A stretch of DNA of 64,000 nucleotides from NCBI GenBank assembly GCA_964496125.1, contig CAZBXE010000001.1, positions 1-64,000 of the forward strand, given 5' to 3'. The notes beneath the pieces were generated by a model. The model was not told the origin of the DNA. It saw nothing but the letters and a program-made list of their open reading frames with translations, and did no database searches. This document shows, one piece after another, positions 41,107-50,010 of this stretch (position 1 is the stretch's first letter; each line of letters begins with the position of its first letter). The position numbers and the translations under genes are program-made. The DNA comes from CAZBXE01 sp964496125 (GTDB lineage Bacteria; Chlamydiota; Chlamydiia; Chlamydiales; CAZBXE01).

Positions 41107-42248
41107 TCTACACCTTTTGAGATTTGATTGAGGTTTCTAAGAGAGATAAGCATAATGAAAACACTTGGAAGAATATATAGAGTTGATGACAGAGGAAGGC
41201 TTTCTCCTAGATTTTTTGCTGAAAAAAAGCAGACTAAATAAAGAGATGAGAGGATAACAACAGCAAGAAGACTCTTGTTTCTGGCCCTCTTGCCGATATG
41301 GATACCAAATGAGCCGCCAAGAAGGGTAAGGGTAACCACAGCAAGGGCAAGAGAGAACCTTCTGAGTATTTCAGAAAGGGTTGCGGCCCTTCTTTTTTTT
41401 AAGATATCGATTTCCCTTTTGGGCGCATTTTCTGTCCGTAGTTGATTGATCATTTGTTTTGTTTCTTGCGCTCGTATGAGAAGAAGTCTTAAATTTAGGT
41501 AGTCGTCGTGGATTTTCCATCTCTTTTTTTTGAGGAGGTGGGAAAATTGAGAAATGGGGCTTTCTAGGTGTCCTGCATTCTCAATCACAAGAGTGTCAAA
41601 GCTAGAGTCTGTCTCCTTTCTTGCGGTGATCATCGATACCCTTTCACCGACGATGCTTTCTTTTTCGCTGTCGATCTCTTTGGCAATCAAGATTCCGAGC
41701 CTTTCTTTATGCGCCTCAGGCAGCGCAAAAATTACATCTGTTGCGCTTTGCCCGGCAAGGGCTCTTCCTAATGTGTGAACGTAGACGCTGTGAAGCTCTG
41801 CCTTTTGGGTGTTACTGAGCAGGACAAGCGGATTGAGCGTTTTGAGTTCTTGTTCCAAAATCTCTGTTGCGAGGTTGGACTTTGTTGCAAGTTCTGAGGC
41901 AATAAAGAAGTTGCATGCCCCTACAAGGGTTGCGGTTGCAAGCAGTGGAGAAAAAATGTTGCTAAAGGAAAAGCCACTTGCTCTCATGGCGGTAAGTTCG
42001 TTGCGGCTCGAGAGACTTTTTGTCAGGATCATAGCTGATATGAGAGAGGAGATTGGCACAACAACAGGCACAACAAAGGGGATTTGGTAGAGGGCAAAAA
42101 GGGCAATGGAGCTCACTTTGGCACCAAGGGCTGCGAAGTGAGCAATTTCTTCTAGGCGGGTTGTTAAAAGAATAGCTACAAAAGAAAAAATAGAAAGCAG
42201 TAGTACTTTTGTATATTGAACAAGAAGGTAGCGAGAGAGGGTAGACAT
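41103..42248 (-). CDS. lptF: LPS export permease LptF (YjgP/YjgQ family)
   Basis: A 381-residue partner of the next gene with the same six-helix permease layout: MSTLSRYLLVQYTKVLLLSI at the start, PISSLISAMILTKSLSSRNELTAMRASG, which carries the conserved coupling-helix E-L-x-A-M-R-A-S-G, a large periplasmic domain, and C-terminal helices beginning FSLALAVVTLTLLGGSFGI. The frame is open to 42305, but MSTLSRY at 42248 is the family-like start; the upstream part would overlap the divergent tilS. Confidence 0.9.
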   Translation of the reverse strand: MSTLSRYLLVQYTKVLLLSIFSFVAILLTTRLEEIAHFAALGAKVSSIALFALYQIPFVVPVVVPISSLISAMILTKSLSSRNELTAMRASGFSFSNIFSPLLATATLVGACNFFIASELATKSNLATEILEQELKTLNPLVLLSNTQKAELHSVYVHTLGRALAGQSATDVIFALPEAHKERLGILIAKEIDSEKESIVGERVSMITARKETDSSFDTLVIENAGHLESPISQFSHLLKKKRWKIHDDYLNLRLLLIRAQETKQMINQLRTENAPKREIDILKKRRAATLSEILRRFSLALAVVTLTLLGGSFGIHIGKRARNKSLLAVVILSSLYLVCFFSAKNLGESLPLSSTLYILPSVFIMLISLRNLNQISKGVE

Positions 42249-42293
42249 GGCCTTGAGGATACAATAAATAGGGCTTTTGGTACAATTACTCCC

Positions 42294-43232
42294 ATGAAAC
42301 AGCAAATGGAGAGATTTTGGAGGCGTTATGGGAATCCAGGCGCTCCTTTGCTTGTCGGTTTTTCGGGCGGGCCAGATTCAACCTGCCTTTTGCACTTGCT
42401 TTTAGAGCTTGATGCAGACCTCCATGTGGCACATGTCGACCATAGCTGGCGTCCGGAGAGTGCAGAGGAGGCTAAGAGCCTCTCCTCTTTTGCCGATAGT
42501 TTGTCCCTGCCTTTCCACAGTGTTAAGCTCTCTCCTCCTGGGCCAGGCAATGCGGAAGCCTGCGCTCGGGAAGCAAGACTTCTCTTTTTTCAAGAAATTA
42601 GCAGTAAGATTGGCGCGCAAGCAGTCGCCCTTGGCCACCACTTGAATGACCAGGCAGAGACTGTATTAAAGCGAGTTCTTGAAGGAGCCCCACTTGCGCA
42701 GCTCGGGGGATTGGAGAAAGTAAGACGGTATCGGGGGATTATGTATTGGCGCCCTTTGCTCGACGTATCTCGGGGTCAAATTATGCAGTACTTGGAGGAG
42801 AAAAAACTCTCCTATTTAGAGGATCGAACGAATCAAGACCGGAAATATCTCCGTACACGCCTACGAAGGGATGTGTTTCCCTTTCTAACTGAGGTTTTTG
42901 GAAAGGAAATTAGCTCTCCCTTGTGCCAGATTGGAAGGGATTCGACCGAGCTAGAAGGATATCTGGATCGAAAAGTGGCATGGTTTCTTCCTGAAATTAG
43001 GGAGGTTGCAGGCGGCGTTCTTTTTGATTTTTCAAGAGGTTTTCCAGAGGAGGTCATTGAATCTAAGCATCTTCTGCGTTCTTTGTTTCGGATTAGGGGG
43101 CTTTCCATTCCCCGCGAGATTCTCCTCGATCTCATTCGGTTTCTGGCTTCATCCCATGAAACAAGGGTTTTGAAGTGGGGAAGGACGGAAGTTCGAATAA
43201 AAGGACGGGGGTTTTTGGTAATTAGCAATTGA
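42294..43232 (+). CDS. tilS: tRNA(Ile)-lysidine synthase
   Basis: TilS converts C34 of the minor tRNA-Ile (CAU anticodon) to lysidine so it reads AUA. The 312-residue protein has the PP-loop ATPase motif LVGFSGGPDSTCLLHLL, then HVDHSWRPES, ALGHHLNDQAETVL and RPLLDVSRGQIMQYL, all family hallmarks. The C-terminal domain is short, as in other chlamydial TilS. The ATG at 42294 is the best start, although no clear ribosome binding site precedes it. It is divergent from lptF and upstream of ftsH. Confidence 0.93.
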   Translation: MKQQMERFWRRYGNPGAPLLVGFSGGPDSTCLLHLLLELDADLHVAHVDHSWRPESAEEAKSLSSFADSLSLPFHSVKLSPPGPGNAEACAREARLLFFQEISSKIGAQAVALGHHLNDQAETVLKRVLEGAPLAQLGGLEKVRRYRGIMYWRPLLDVSRGQIMQYLEEKKLSYLEDRTNQDRKYLRTRLRRDVFPFLTEVFGKEISSPLCQIGRDSTELEGYLDRKVAWFLPEIREVAGGVLFDFSRGFPEEVIESKHLLRSLFRIRGLSIPREILLDLIRFLASSHETRVLKWGRTEVRIKGRGFLVISN

Positions 43233-43427
43233 AAAGGAACAAAATATTTGGTACGATATGGGTTTGAACTCAAGGAGATGCAGATTCCGTTTGCAACAAA
43301 CTCTTTGATTCACATAATGCGGCTATATATAAATGAGTTCAAAAATTGGGAATTTAGAAGCAAAGCCTTCAATTTTAAGGGTTTTCTGTAGTCAAAATCT
43401 CAAGTTTTGAGTGCATTTGTGCTGATT

Positions 43428-43467
43428 GGTGGAGTCCGGATTTCCGTACGGACGGGGACTTCCCACC
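43428..43467 (+). promoter_or_regulatory. Leader hairpin upstream of ftsH
   Basis: Two nested stems can form: GGTGG (43428-43432) with CCACC (43463-43467), and GTCCG (43434-43438) with CGGAC (43449-43453). The structure ends about 23 bases before the ftsH ATG and does not occlude the GAGG at the ribosome binding site. No T-run follows, so it is not a terminator. The rest of the 258-base gap from 43233 shows no gene. Confidence 0.4.
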
Positions 43468-43490
43468 CTAAAATAATAAGTCTGAGGCGT

Positions 43491-46229
43491 ATGAACGACA
43501 ATAAACAAGAATTCGGCAAGGGTTTTTCTAATTCCTTTATTCTCATTTTGCTTGCGATATCCCTTCTCGCAGTGGTAGCGCAGAGCGTTTTTGAATCCAA
43601 TAACGCCCACGTCTCCTTTAGCTACCAGCTTGAACATCTTGTAAACTTACGTCTTATCCAGCCTGAAGATAGTAGAAAAACGGCTTTAAATGAGAATCTT
43701 GTTTCCTTTAGTGGCAAGTTTCTTGAGAAGCAAAGTGACGAGAGTAAAAATCGATATAAGTACCTGGAACTTTTAAATACCAATCATGAGCTTACAGCTG
43801 ATAGAGACCGTCTGGTAGCAGGTTTTCCTGCTCTGAAAGACAAGGTTGCGGATGCTGCTGAGTGGTTTCTACAGCTCAGCGGTACTCCCATGCCATCGGG
43901 GGGGTACACGGTGATTGAGGACTTTACCGGTCTAGATCCTGACCTTAGCATTGTGATCCGGGAGGGGGTAAAAAAAGAGATAGCATCGCTGCCTGCCGTG
44001 GAAAGAGGGCTCACTTCTTTGGATAGCATCAATAACTCGAAAGCTATTCTTACTCTAGGCGGGCAGATTTCCGATGTAATTCACAACTTCCGCTCTCCTA
44101 TTCTGGGAATTGGAAGTGAGAGCATCAAGCAAAAATTAAGGGAAATGGACCAGGAGCTTACAAGCGCACTGCGCCCTCAGGTTGCTGATGCGGCTCGTGT
44201 TGATCTTTATCGCAAACTCGTTTCAGGACTTAAAGCTATCGTCTCCGAATTGAACCAATTTGAAGACCATATGCGTCTTTCTGCTCTTCGTTCTGTTCGT
44301 AATTATAAGGAAGCACTTCAAGAGTATAGCTTGCTGACGACAAAAATGGCGGATAAACAAGAAGAGCTGAATAAGGCAAGAGTGTCTGTTGCACATGTGA
44401 TCTGGTACTTCAATAACCAAGAACTCTCTACAAAAGCACTCGAGCGTCAGGACGTAGAAGCGTATAGTCAGTGGTTTAATAAGGCAAAAGCTGAGTGGGA
44501 AGCGTTTCCGGAGAATAGGGGGTCTGCTTTCAGAGCGCCTGACCAGCCTTTGAATACTGTTCTCGAGAAAACTTTTAAGAGCGAAAAGCCAGCACCCAAT
44601 TACTATAGTTACCTCTTTACTCTCGGGCCTGCATTTTTGATTGTGCTCTTCCTCTACTACTTATTTACAAGGCAGATGAAAGGAATTGGATCGGGTGCCA
44701 TGAATTTTGGCAAGTCACCTGCCCGTATGCTCACAAAGGGGCAGCATAAGGTTACCTTTAAGGATGTGGCTGGCATTGATGAGGTGATCGAAGAACTCGA
44801 AGAGATTGTAGAGTTTTTGAGAAGCCCCCAAAAATTTACAGCTCTGGGGGGACATATTCCTAAGGGTGTGCTTTTGATTGGTCCTCCGGGGACAGGGAAA
44901 ACGCTCACTGCAAAAGCAGTGTCGGGCGAAGCTGACCGTCCCTTCTATTCGATTTCCGGCTCTGATTTTGTCGAAATGTTTGTAGGCGTTGGCGCAAGCC
45001 GCATCCGAGACCTATTTGACCAGGCTAAAAAAAATGCTCCTTGTATCATCTTTATGGATGAAATTGATGCGGTAGGTCGTCATAGGGGCGCAGGCCTTGG
45101 TGGGGGGCATGATGAAAGAGAGCAGACGCTAAACCAGCTCCTCGTGGAAATGGACGGCTTCGATTCTAACGAAGGTGTAATTTTGATGGCAGCAACCAAT
45201 AGACCAGACGTCTTAGATAAAGCCCTTCTACGTCCCGGTCGTTTTGATCGTCGCATTATGATTTCTCTGCCTGACATTAAGGGGCGCTATGAAATCTTAA
45301 AGGTGCATGCTAAGAAGATCAAAATGGACACATCTGTCGATCTTATGGCGGTGGCAAGAGCTACCCCTGGCTCTTCTGGGGCGGATCTGATGAACCTTTT
45401 GAATGAAGCGGCTCTTGCTGCGGCTCGTAAAAACCGAATGGCTGTGACGATGCAAGAGATCACTGAGGCAAGAGATAAGGTTCTTTATGGAAAGGAAAGA
45501 AGAAGTCTAGAGCTCGATGAGAATGAAAAGCGCACCACAGCCTACCATGAATCGGGACATACGATTGTAGGGATTTGCACAACGCACGCGGACCCTGTGG
45601 ACAAGGTTACGATCATACCGAGAGGCTTTTCACTGGGCGCTACGCAATTTCTGCCTAAGAAGAATCGCCTCAGCTACTGGAGAAATGAACTTCTTGACCA
45701 ATTAGCCGTCTTGATGGGAGGTCGCTGTGCAGAAGAGGTTTTTGTCGGCGATATTTCGAGTGGTGCTAAGCAAGATATCGAACATGCCACGAATCTTGCC
45801 CGTAGTATGATTTGTGAGTGGGGGATGAGTGATAAACTTGGTGCTGTTGCCTACGAAGATAAAGGGGAAGGTGCTGGTGGCTATATGAGTGGCTACCATG
45901 AGAAGAAGTACTCTGAAAAAACAGCAGAAGAGATCGATCAAGAAGTCAAGAGACTTCTCAATGAAGCCAATGAGCGCGCGCTTAAGATCATTAAAGATCA
46001 CTACTCTCAGGTAAAGCTACTTGCCGATATGTTGATGGAGTTTGAGACTCTCGATAGCACTGACATCAAGGAAATCCTTGAAGACAGGTGGCAAATCGAA
46101 GAGAAGCGCAAACGGCTTAAGACAGCCGATGAGCTGCACAAGAAAGAGCCTGCGAGGATGCCCCCCCCTCCTCCGCAAGAGGAGCCGCTAAGCCGCGAGA
46201 CAATCCGACCCTCGGAAGCCTCTGCGTAG
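43491..46229 (+). CDS. ftsH: ATP-dependent membrane zinc metalloprotease FtsH
   Basis: A 912-residue membrane AAA+ protease for quality control of membrane and regulatory proteins. TM1 is SFILILLAISLLAVVAQSVF (~residues 15-35), TM2 is at ~374-393 (LGPAFLIVLFLYYLF). About 340 extracytoplasmic residues lie between, compared with ~70 in E. coli FtsH, a chlamydial trait. AAA domain: Walker A GPPGTGK (~464-470), Walker B CIIFMDEIDAVG, second region of homology NRPDVLDKALLRPGRFDR. Protease: HESGH at ~686-690. The tail is Pro-rich. The start at 43491 has GAGG 4 bases upstream; the frame extends to 43407 but through the leader hairpin. Confidence 0.96.
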   Translation: MNDNKQEFGKGFSNSFILILLAISLLAVVAQSVFESNNAHVSFSYQLEHLVNLRLIQPEDSRKTALNENLVSFSGKFLEKQSDESKNRYKYLELLNTNHELTADRDRLVAGFPALKDKVADAAEWFLQLSGTPMPSGGYTVIEDFTGLDPDLSIVIREGVKKEIASLPAVERGLTSLDSINNSKAILTLGGQISDVIHNFRSPILGIGSESIKQKLREMDQELTSALRPQVADAARVDLYRKLVSGLKAIVSELNQFEDHMRLSALRSVRNYKEALQEYSLLTTKMADKQEELNKARVSVAHVIWYFNNQELSTKALERQDVEAYSQWFNKAKAEWEAFPENRGSAFRAPDQPLNTVLEKTFKSEKPAPNYYSYLFTLGPAFLIVLFLYYLFTRQMKGIGSGAMNFGKSPARMLTKGQHKVTFKDVAGIDEVIEELEEIVEFLRSPQKFTALGGHIPKGVLLIGPPGTGKTLTAKAVSGEADRPFYSISGSDFVEMFVGVGASRIRDLFDQAKKNAPCIIFMDEIDAVGRHRGAGLGGGHDEREQTLNQLLVEMDGFDSNEGVILMAATNRPDVLDKALLRPGRFDRRIMISLPDIKGRYEILKVHAKKIKMDTSVDLMAVARATPGSSGADLMNLLNEAALAAARKNRMAVTMQEITEARDKVLYGKERRSLELDENEKRTTAYHESGHTIVGICTTHADPVDKVTIIPRGFSLGATQFLPKKNRLSYWRNELLDQLAVLMGGRCAEEVFVGDISSGAKQDIEHATNLARSMICEWGMSDKLGAVAYEDKGEGAGGYMSGYHEKKYSEKTAEEIDQEVKRLLNEANERALKIIKDHYSQVKLLADMLMEFETLDSTDIKEILEDRWQIEEKRKRLKTADELHKKEPARMPPPPPQEEPLSRETIRPSEASA

Positions 46230-46378
46230 AACAGGGTGTCACACTATTCTTAAATGCTGGGAGAGCGACCAGTTTCTTTAAGGATAAGAGTAGTTTTATT
46301 TACAGGGAGAAGTATCATGAAGGTAATTCTGCCATAAGTAACGATCAACCCAAGCTTCGAGAGGAGATAAGCTCTGAC

Positions 46379-46843
46379 TTAAAATATATTTATGCTTTGC
46401 AAGAGAAACAAGGTTTTCAATGTTTTTGCATTGACCGAAGGAGGGCTTTCTGGACAAACTTCTTCTACAACAGGAATTAAGGGCAAGTTAGGTTGCCACA
46501 CTTTAACCCATTCAGATTTGGCTGAGATGAAAATTTGGTAGTCCCTACAATCTTGGCGCAGTTTTACAAGAGCTTTTCTTAGAAGTAGCTCGTTGTCGAC
46601 TCCACAGAAATCAATAATAACTGTGATGTGTTTCGTCTCATACTCAGACCTGATGTAAACATCGATTTCATTCCTCTTATCCATCTTCGTGCTCTGATAA
46701 TAAGGAACAACCCTTGGGTTTGAGTAAGTTACACTCTTTGCTTCTTTTCCTAAAGCTATGTTAGTAGATTTTGGATTGATCGTTATAAGAAAAGTTTTGA
46801 TTCCTGGCAACGGATCGGGGCTTGTCGTTCTTAAGCTTTGCAC
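46379..46843 (-). CDS. Small hypothetical protein
   Basis: An unrecognised frame of 154 residues with no signal peptide or membrane helix. It reads as mixed strands and helices with a cysteine pair spread along it. No ribosome binding site stands out before the ATG at 46843. It lies alone between ftsH and pnp, on the pnp strand but downstream of a hairpin at 46872-46896. The 149 bases between ftsH and this frame hold no gene I can see. Confidence 0.45.
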   Translation of the reverse strand: MQSLRTTSPDPLPGIKTFLITINPKSTNIALGKEAKSVTYSNPRVVPYYQSTKMDKRNEIDVYIRSEYETKHITVIIDFCGVDNELLLRKALVKLRQDCRDYQIFISAKSEWVKVWQPNLPLIPVVEEVCPESPPSVNAKTLKTLFLLQSINIF

Positions 46844-46871
46844 AATGTTCCTTTCGATTAGGATAAACAGC

Positions 46872-46896
46872 CCCTGCTCGTTATAAACGAGCAGGG
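46872..46896 (-). terminator. Hairpin downstream of pnp
   Basis: CCCTGCTCG, a 7-base loop TTATAAA, CGAGCAGGG: a perfect 9-bp stem, 10 bases past the pnp stop. The following minus-strand sequence has only a weak T-run, so it may protect the mRNA 3' end rather than terminate fully. Confidence 0.6.
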
Positions 46897-46905
46897 AATG
46901 CGAAT

Positions 46906-49029
46906 TTATTGTTTATGAGTAGGTTCAGGCTTGGATAGCAATGCCTTGCGACTTAGCTTGATCTGCCCTCTTTCGTTGATATCGAGCACTTTTACGCTAA
47001 TGACATCACCTACTTTTGTGAATTCATTCAGGTTTTCGATGCGCTCGTATGCAAATTCAGAGATATGACAGAGCCCCTCTTTTCCTGGCAGGATTTCGAT
47101 GAAGGCACCGAAAGCCACGATGGAAACAACCTTTCCTTTGTAGGTACTTCCAATTTCTATCTCGGCAATCAGGCCGCTAATGATAGCCTTGGCTTGCTCG
47201 ATACTTTCTAGGTTAGGGGAAGAGAGGGAAACAATGCCATCGTCGTTGATGTCAATTTCAACGCCTGTCTCTTCAATGATTTGTCTGATCTGCTTGCCTC
47301 CGGGGCCAATGATGGTGCCAATCTTACTTGGTTTGACGCGGATCACTTCGATACGAGGGGCATATGTAGACATTTCTTTACGGGATTCGGGACAGATGCC
47401 GACCATAATATCAAGTATATGCGCGATGCCGCGTTTTGCTTGGGCAATCGCTTTTTTCATGATCTCGATCGTGATGCCTTCTACTTTGATGTCCATTTGG
47501 AAAGCAGTTATGCCGTTCTTGTCGCCTGTGACCTTAAAGTCCATGTCGCCAAGCGCGTCTTCGACACCGAGGATGTCCGAGAGGATGACGGAATTTTCCC
47601 CTTCGAGAATAAGGCCCATGGCAATACCAGCTACTGGGCGCTTAATGGGCACCCCTGCATCCATCATCGCAAGGCAGCCGCCGCAGACTGAAGCCATGGA
47701 GGAGGAGCCGTTCGATTCAGTAATGTTGGATTCGACACGGATTGTGTAGGGAAATTCTTCTGGCGAAGGGAGTGCGGCTTGTAGAGCTCGCTCAGCAAGC
47801 TTCCCATGACCTACTTCTCGTCTTCCCGGTGCTCCGACTCTTCCTACTTCGCCTACAGAGAAGGGAGGGAAGAAGTACTGCAAGTAGAAGCGCTGTGTTC
47901 CTTCACCGTGGAGATCTTCGTATCGCTGGGCCATGGTTTGACCACCCAGGGTACATACGGCAAGTGTCTGGGTTTCGCCTCTTGTAAAGAGGGAGCTTCC
48001 GTGTGTTCTTGGTAAAAAGCTCTGTTCGATGGTGATGTTTCGAATTTCATCCGTCTTTCTGCCATCGCATCGAATGTTTTTCTCAAGGACCATCGCTCTC
48101 ATCACGTCGGATGAAATTTCCTTGAGTGCATTCTTGATGTCTGTGGGAGAGAATTTTGCTTCAGCTGCGTTTTCAGGGATGAACATTGCGAGAATTTGTT
48201 CGTGAGCGGTTGCTTGGGCCTTTTCTCTTTGTTGCTTGTCGGTGATGGCAAGAGCGCTTCTCAGTAGAGGAACTGCTTTTTGAGAGACGGCCTGGAGGAC
48301 ATCTTTGGGAATGGGCTTAAGCGTAGATCTATTTTTTTGTTTACCCACCTTTTTCTGCCAGTTGCTAAGTGCATGGCAGATCTTAGCGATCGCTTCATGA
48401 CCTGCGGCAACAGCAGCAAGCATCTCATCATCAGAGAGGAAATCACCATACCCTTCAATCATAAGAACCGCATCTTCCGTTCCTGCGATCATGAGGTCAA
48501 GCTTAGATGTCTCCATTGCCTCGTGGGATGGGTTGATGACAAGAGAGCCGTTGACAAGACCCACTCTTACGGCTGCGATGGGCTTAATGAGGGGGATGTC
48601 GGAGATGACAAGAGCGGCAGAGGCCGCGCAAATGGCAAGCGGTTCGGGTCCATGAACACCATCATACGACCACACGTAGGTTAAAATTTGGATGTCGTGG
48701 AAGTACCCTTCTTCGATCATGGGACGGATAGGCCTGTCGATAAGACGACTTACAAGTGTCTCGCGTTCTGTGGGTCTTCCTTCGCGCTTGAAAAACCCCC
48801 CAACTGTTTTTCCTGCGGAAGAAAACTTTTCTTGGTAGTCGATTCGAAGAGGAAGAAAGTCTGTGTTTTCTAAGGGATCTTTTGTAGCGCAGGCTGTAGC
48901 AAAAACGACCGTTTCACCAGCTTTTGCAATGACAGCACCCCCGGCTTGTCTAGCGACTTGTCCTGTTTCGAAGGAAATTTCTTGGTTTCCTACGATAACA
49001 GTAATTTTTTCTTTGTTTTTTTGATGCAT
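46906..49029 (-). CDS. pnp: Polyribonucleotide nucleotidyltransferase (PNPase)
   Basis: The phosphorolytic 3'-5' exoribonuclease of the RNA degradosome. The 707-residue protein holds RNase PH domain 1 (FLPLRIDYQEKFSSAGKTVGGFFKREGRPT split over ~45-85), a helical linker, RNase PH domain 2 (RCDGRKTDEIRNI; SFLPRTHGSSLFTRGETQ; ALGDMDFKVTGDKNGITAFQ), a KH domain (IGTIIGPGGKQIRQIIEETG) and a C-terminal S1 domain (STYKGKVVSIVAFGAFIEI). GGAG lies before the ATG at 49029; the frame extends to 49083 without support. It lies downstream of rpsO in the usual order. Confidence 0.96.
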   Translation of the reverse strand: MHQKNKEKITVIVGNQEISFETGQVARQAGGAVIAKAGETVVFATACATKDPLENTDFLPLRIDYQEKFSSAGKTVGGFFKREGRPTERETLVSRLIDRPIRPMIEEGYFHDIQILTYVWSYDGVHGPEPLAICAASAALVISDIPLIKPIAAVRVGLVNGSLVINPSHEAMETSKLDLMIAGTEDAVLMIEGYGDFLSDDEMLAAVAAGHEAIAKICHALSNWQKKVGKQKNRSTLKPIPKDVLQAVSQKAVPLLRSALAITDKQQREKAQATAHEQILAMFIPENAAEAKFSPTDIKNALKEISSDVMRAMVLEKNIRCDGRKTDEIRNITIEQSFLPRTHGSSLFTRGETQTLAVCTLGGQTMAQRYEDLHGEGTQRFYLQYFFPPFSVGEVGRVGAPGRREVGHGKLAERALQAALPSPEEFPYTIRVESNITESNGSSSMASVCGGCLAMMDAGVPIKRPVAGIAMGLILEGENSVILSDILGVEDALGDMDFKVTGDKNGITAFQMDIKVEGITIEIMKKAIAQAKRGIAHILDIMVGICPESRKEMSTYAPRIEVIRVKPSKIGTIIGPGGKQIRQIIEETGVEIDINDDGIVSLSSPNLESIEQAKAIISGLIAEIEIGSTYKGKVVSIVAFGAFIEILPGKEGLCHISEFAYERIENLNEFTKVGDVISVKVLDINERGQIKLSRKALLSKPEPTHKQ

Positions 49030-49217
49030 GAGTATTCTCCTAAAAATTTGCCAACAGTATAACACGCTCTCAATTCTCTGCAAGATGAATTAAGGCGTCC
49101 GTTGTGAATTCGCTCTTGTGTTTTGGCATCGGGGAAAGAATACAGAAAGCGTATCTTAATTTTCATTCAGATAAAGTTTCTGTCTTCTTGAAAAACATCC
49201 CTGTTACCAAAAAAAAG

Positions 49218-49267
49218 GGGCGGCCTTAAAAAGGTCCGGATTACCCCGAACCTTTTTAAGGCCGCCC
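49218..49267 (-). terminator. Rho-independent terminator after rpsO
   Basis: An 18-bp perfect stem (49218-49235 with 49250-49267, GGGCGGCCTTAAAA...) around a 14-base loop. On the minus strand it is followed by CCTTTTTTTTT. It lies 8 bases after the rpsO stop and separates rpsO from pnp; pnp therefore needs readthrough or its own promoter in the 49030-49217 gap. Confidence 0.92.
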
Positions 49268-49274
49268 TTCAGTG

Positions 49275-49544
49275 TTATCTTCGAATTCCTAGTTTTTCAA
49301 TTACTTTCTGATATCTTGTGGTATCAGTTGAATTTAGGTAATCCAATAACCGTCTCCTCTGACCAACTAACTTAAGCATGGCTAGGCGAGACGCGTGATC
49401 CTTCGGATTGCGCTTCAAGTGCTCATTCAACTCCGCGATTCTCTCTGTGAGAATAGCGATCTGGACATCTGCGGATCCAGTATCTTTTTCGTGGAGCTGA
49501 AACTTTTTTGTGATTTCTTCTTTTGTACCTTTATCCAGCGACAT
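49275..49544 (-). CDS. rpsO: 30S ribosomal protein S15
   Basis: An 89-residue primary 16S rRNA-binding protein of the small subunit. The sequence matches the family along its length: KFQLHEKDTGSADVQIAIL, ERIAELNEHLKRNPKDHASR, LVGQRRRLLDYL, and YQKVIEKLGIRR at the end. AAGGAAG precedes the ATG. It lies upstream of pnp as in many bacteria, and a strong terminator follows it. Confidence 0.97.
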   Translation of the reverse strand: MSLDKGTKEEITKKFQLHEKDTGSADVQIAILTERIAELNEHLKRNPKDHASRLAMLKLVGQRRRLLDYLNSTDTTRYQKVIEKLGIRR

Positions 49545-49598
49545 CTAAAAATTCTTCCTTGATCGTATGGTTTAGGGCTAATTGGATATTCAGATAGG

Positions 49599-49627
49599 AG
49601 TTTATCACACTTCCTTATTAATATCAA
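49599..49627 (-). promoter_or_regulatory. Promoter for rpsO
   Basis: On the minus strand TTGATA (49622-49627), a 17-base spacer, and TAAACT (49599-49604). The predicted start is about 48 bases before the rpsO ATG. Confidence 0.4.
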
Positions 49628-49690
49628 GCCTTATGGGCAAACAATCTAAAATCTTGATTATGCCTCCTGGCAGGGCCGATGGGGGAGAGC

Positions 49691-49942
49691 TTATAGCTTC
49701 GTATCTAAAAGAACTTCCACTTGTGGTGCGAACTTGCCCGTTGGATCTTGTCGTAAAATAACTTTAAACGGAATTTTTATGACACCCTGGTGTCTTAGGT
49801 TTGTCAGCTCTTGCCAAATATCCTTTTTTAGCTGGTCGTTGACCTCTCGTTTTCTATACTTGGCCAAGACCTCTAGGATTTTCTCTTGCTCCCCTGTTGC
49901 AAAGATGTGTTCCCCGTAAAAAGGGTGGTCTTTGTGACTCAT
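49691..49942 (-). CDS. Small conserved-looking hypothetical protein
   Basis: An 83-residue basic soluble protein, not recognised. It has a His-rich start (MSHKDHPFYGEHIF), a central helix, and a strand-rich end (GVIKIPFKVILRQ). AGGGAAT precedes the ATG. It is divergent from the gene at 50011, with a ~68-base promoter gap, and about 150 bases upstream of rpsO on the same strand. Confidence 0.6.
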   Translation of the reverse strand: MSHKDHPFYGEHIFATGEQEKILEVLAKYRKREVNDQLKKDIWQELTNLRHQGVIKIPFKVILRQDPTGKFAPQVEVLLDTKL

Positions 49943-50010
49943 CTATTCCCTCAAATTCTTGAATACAGTATACATGAGGTTCTTTTTTGTTCAAGTTGGA
50001 GGAAAAGAGA

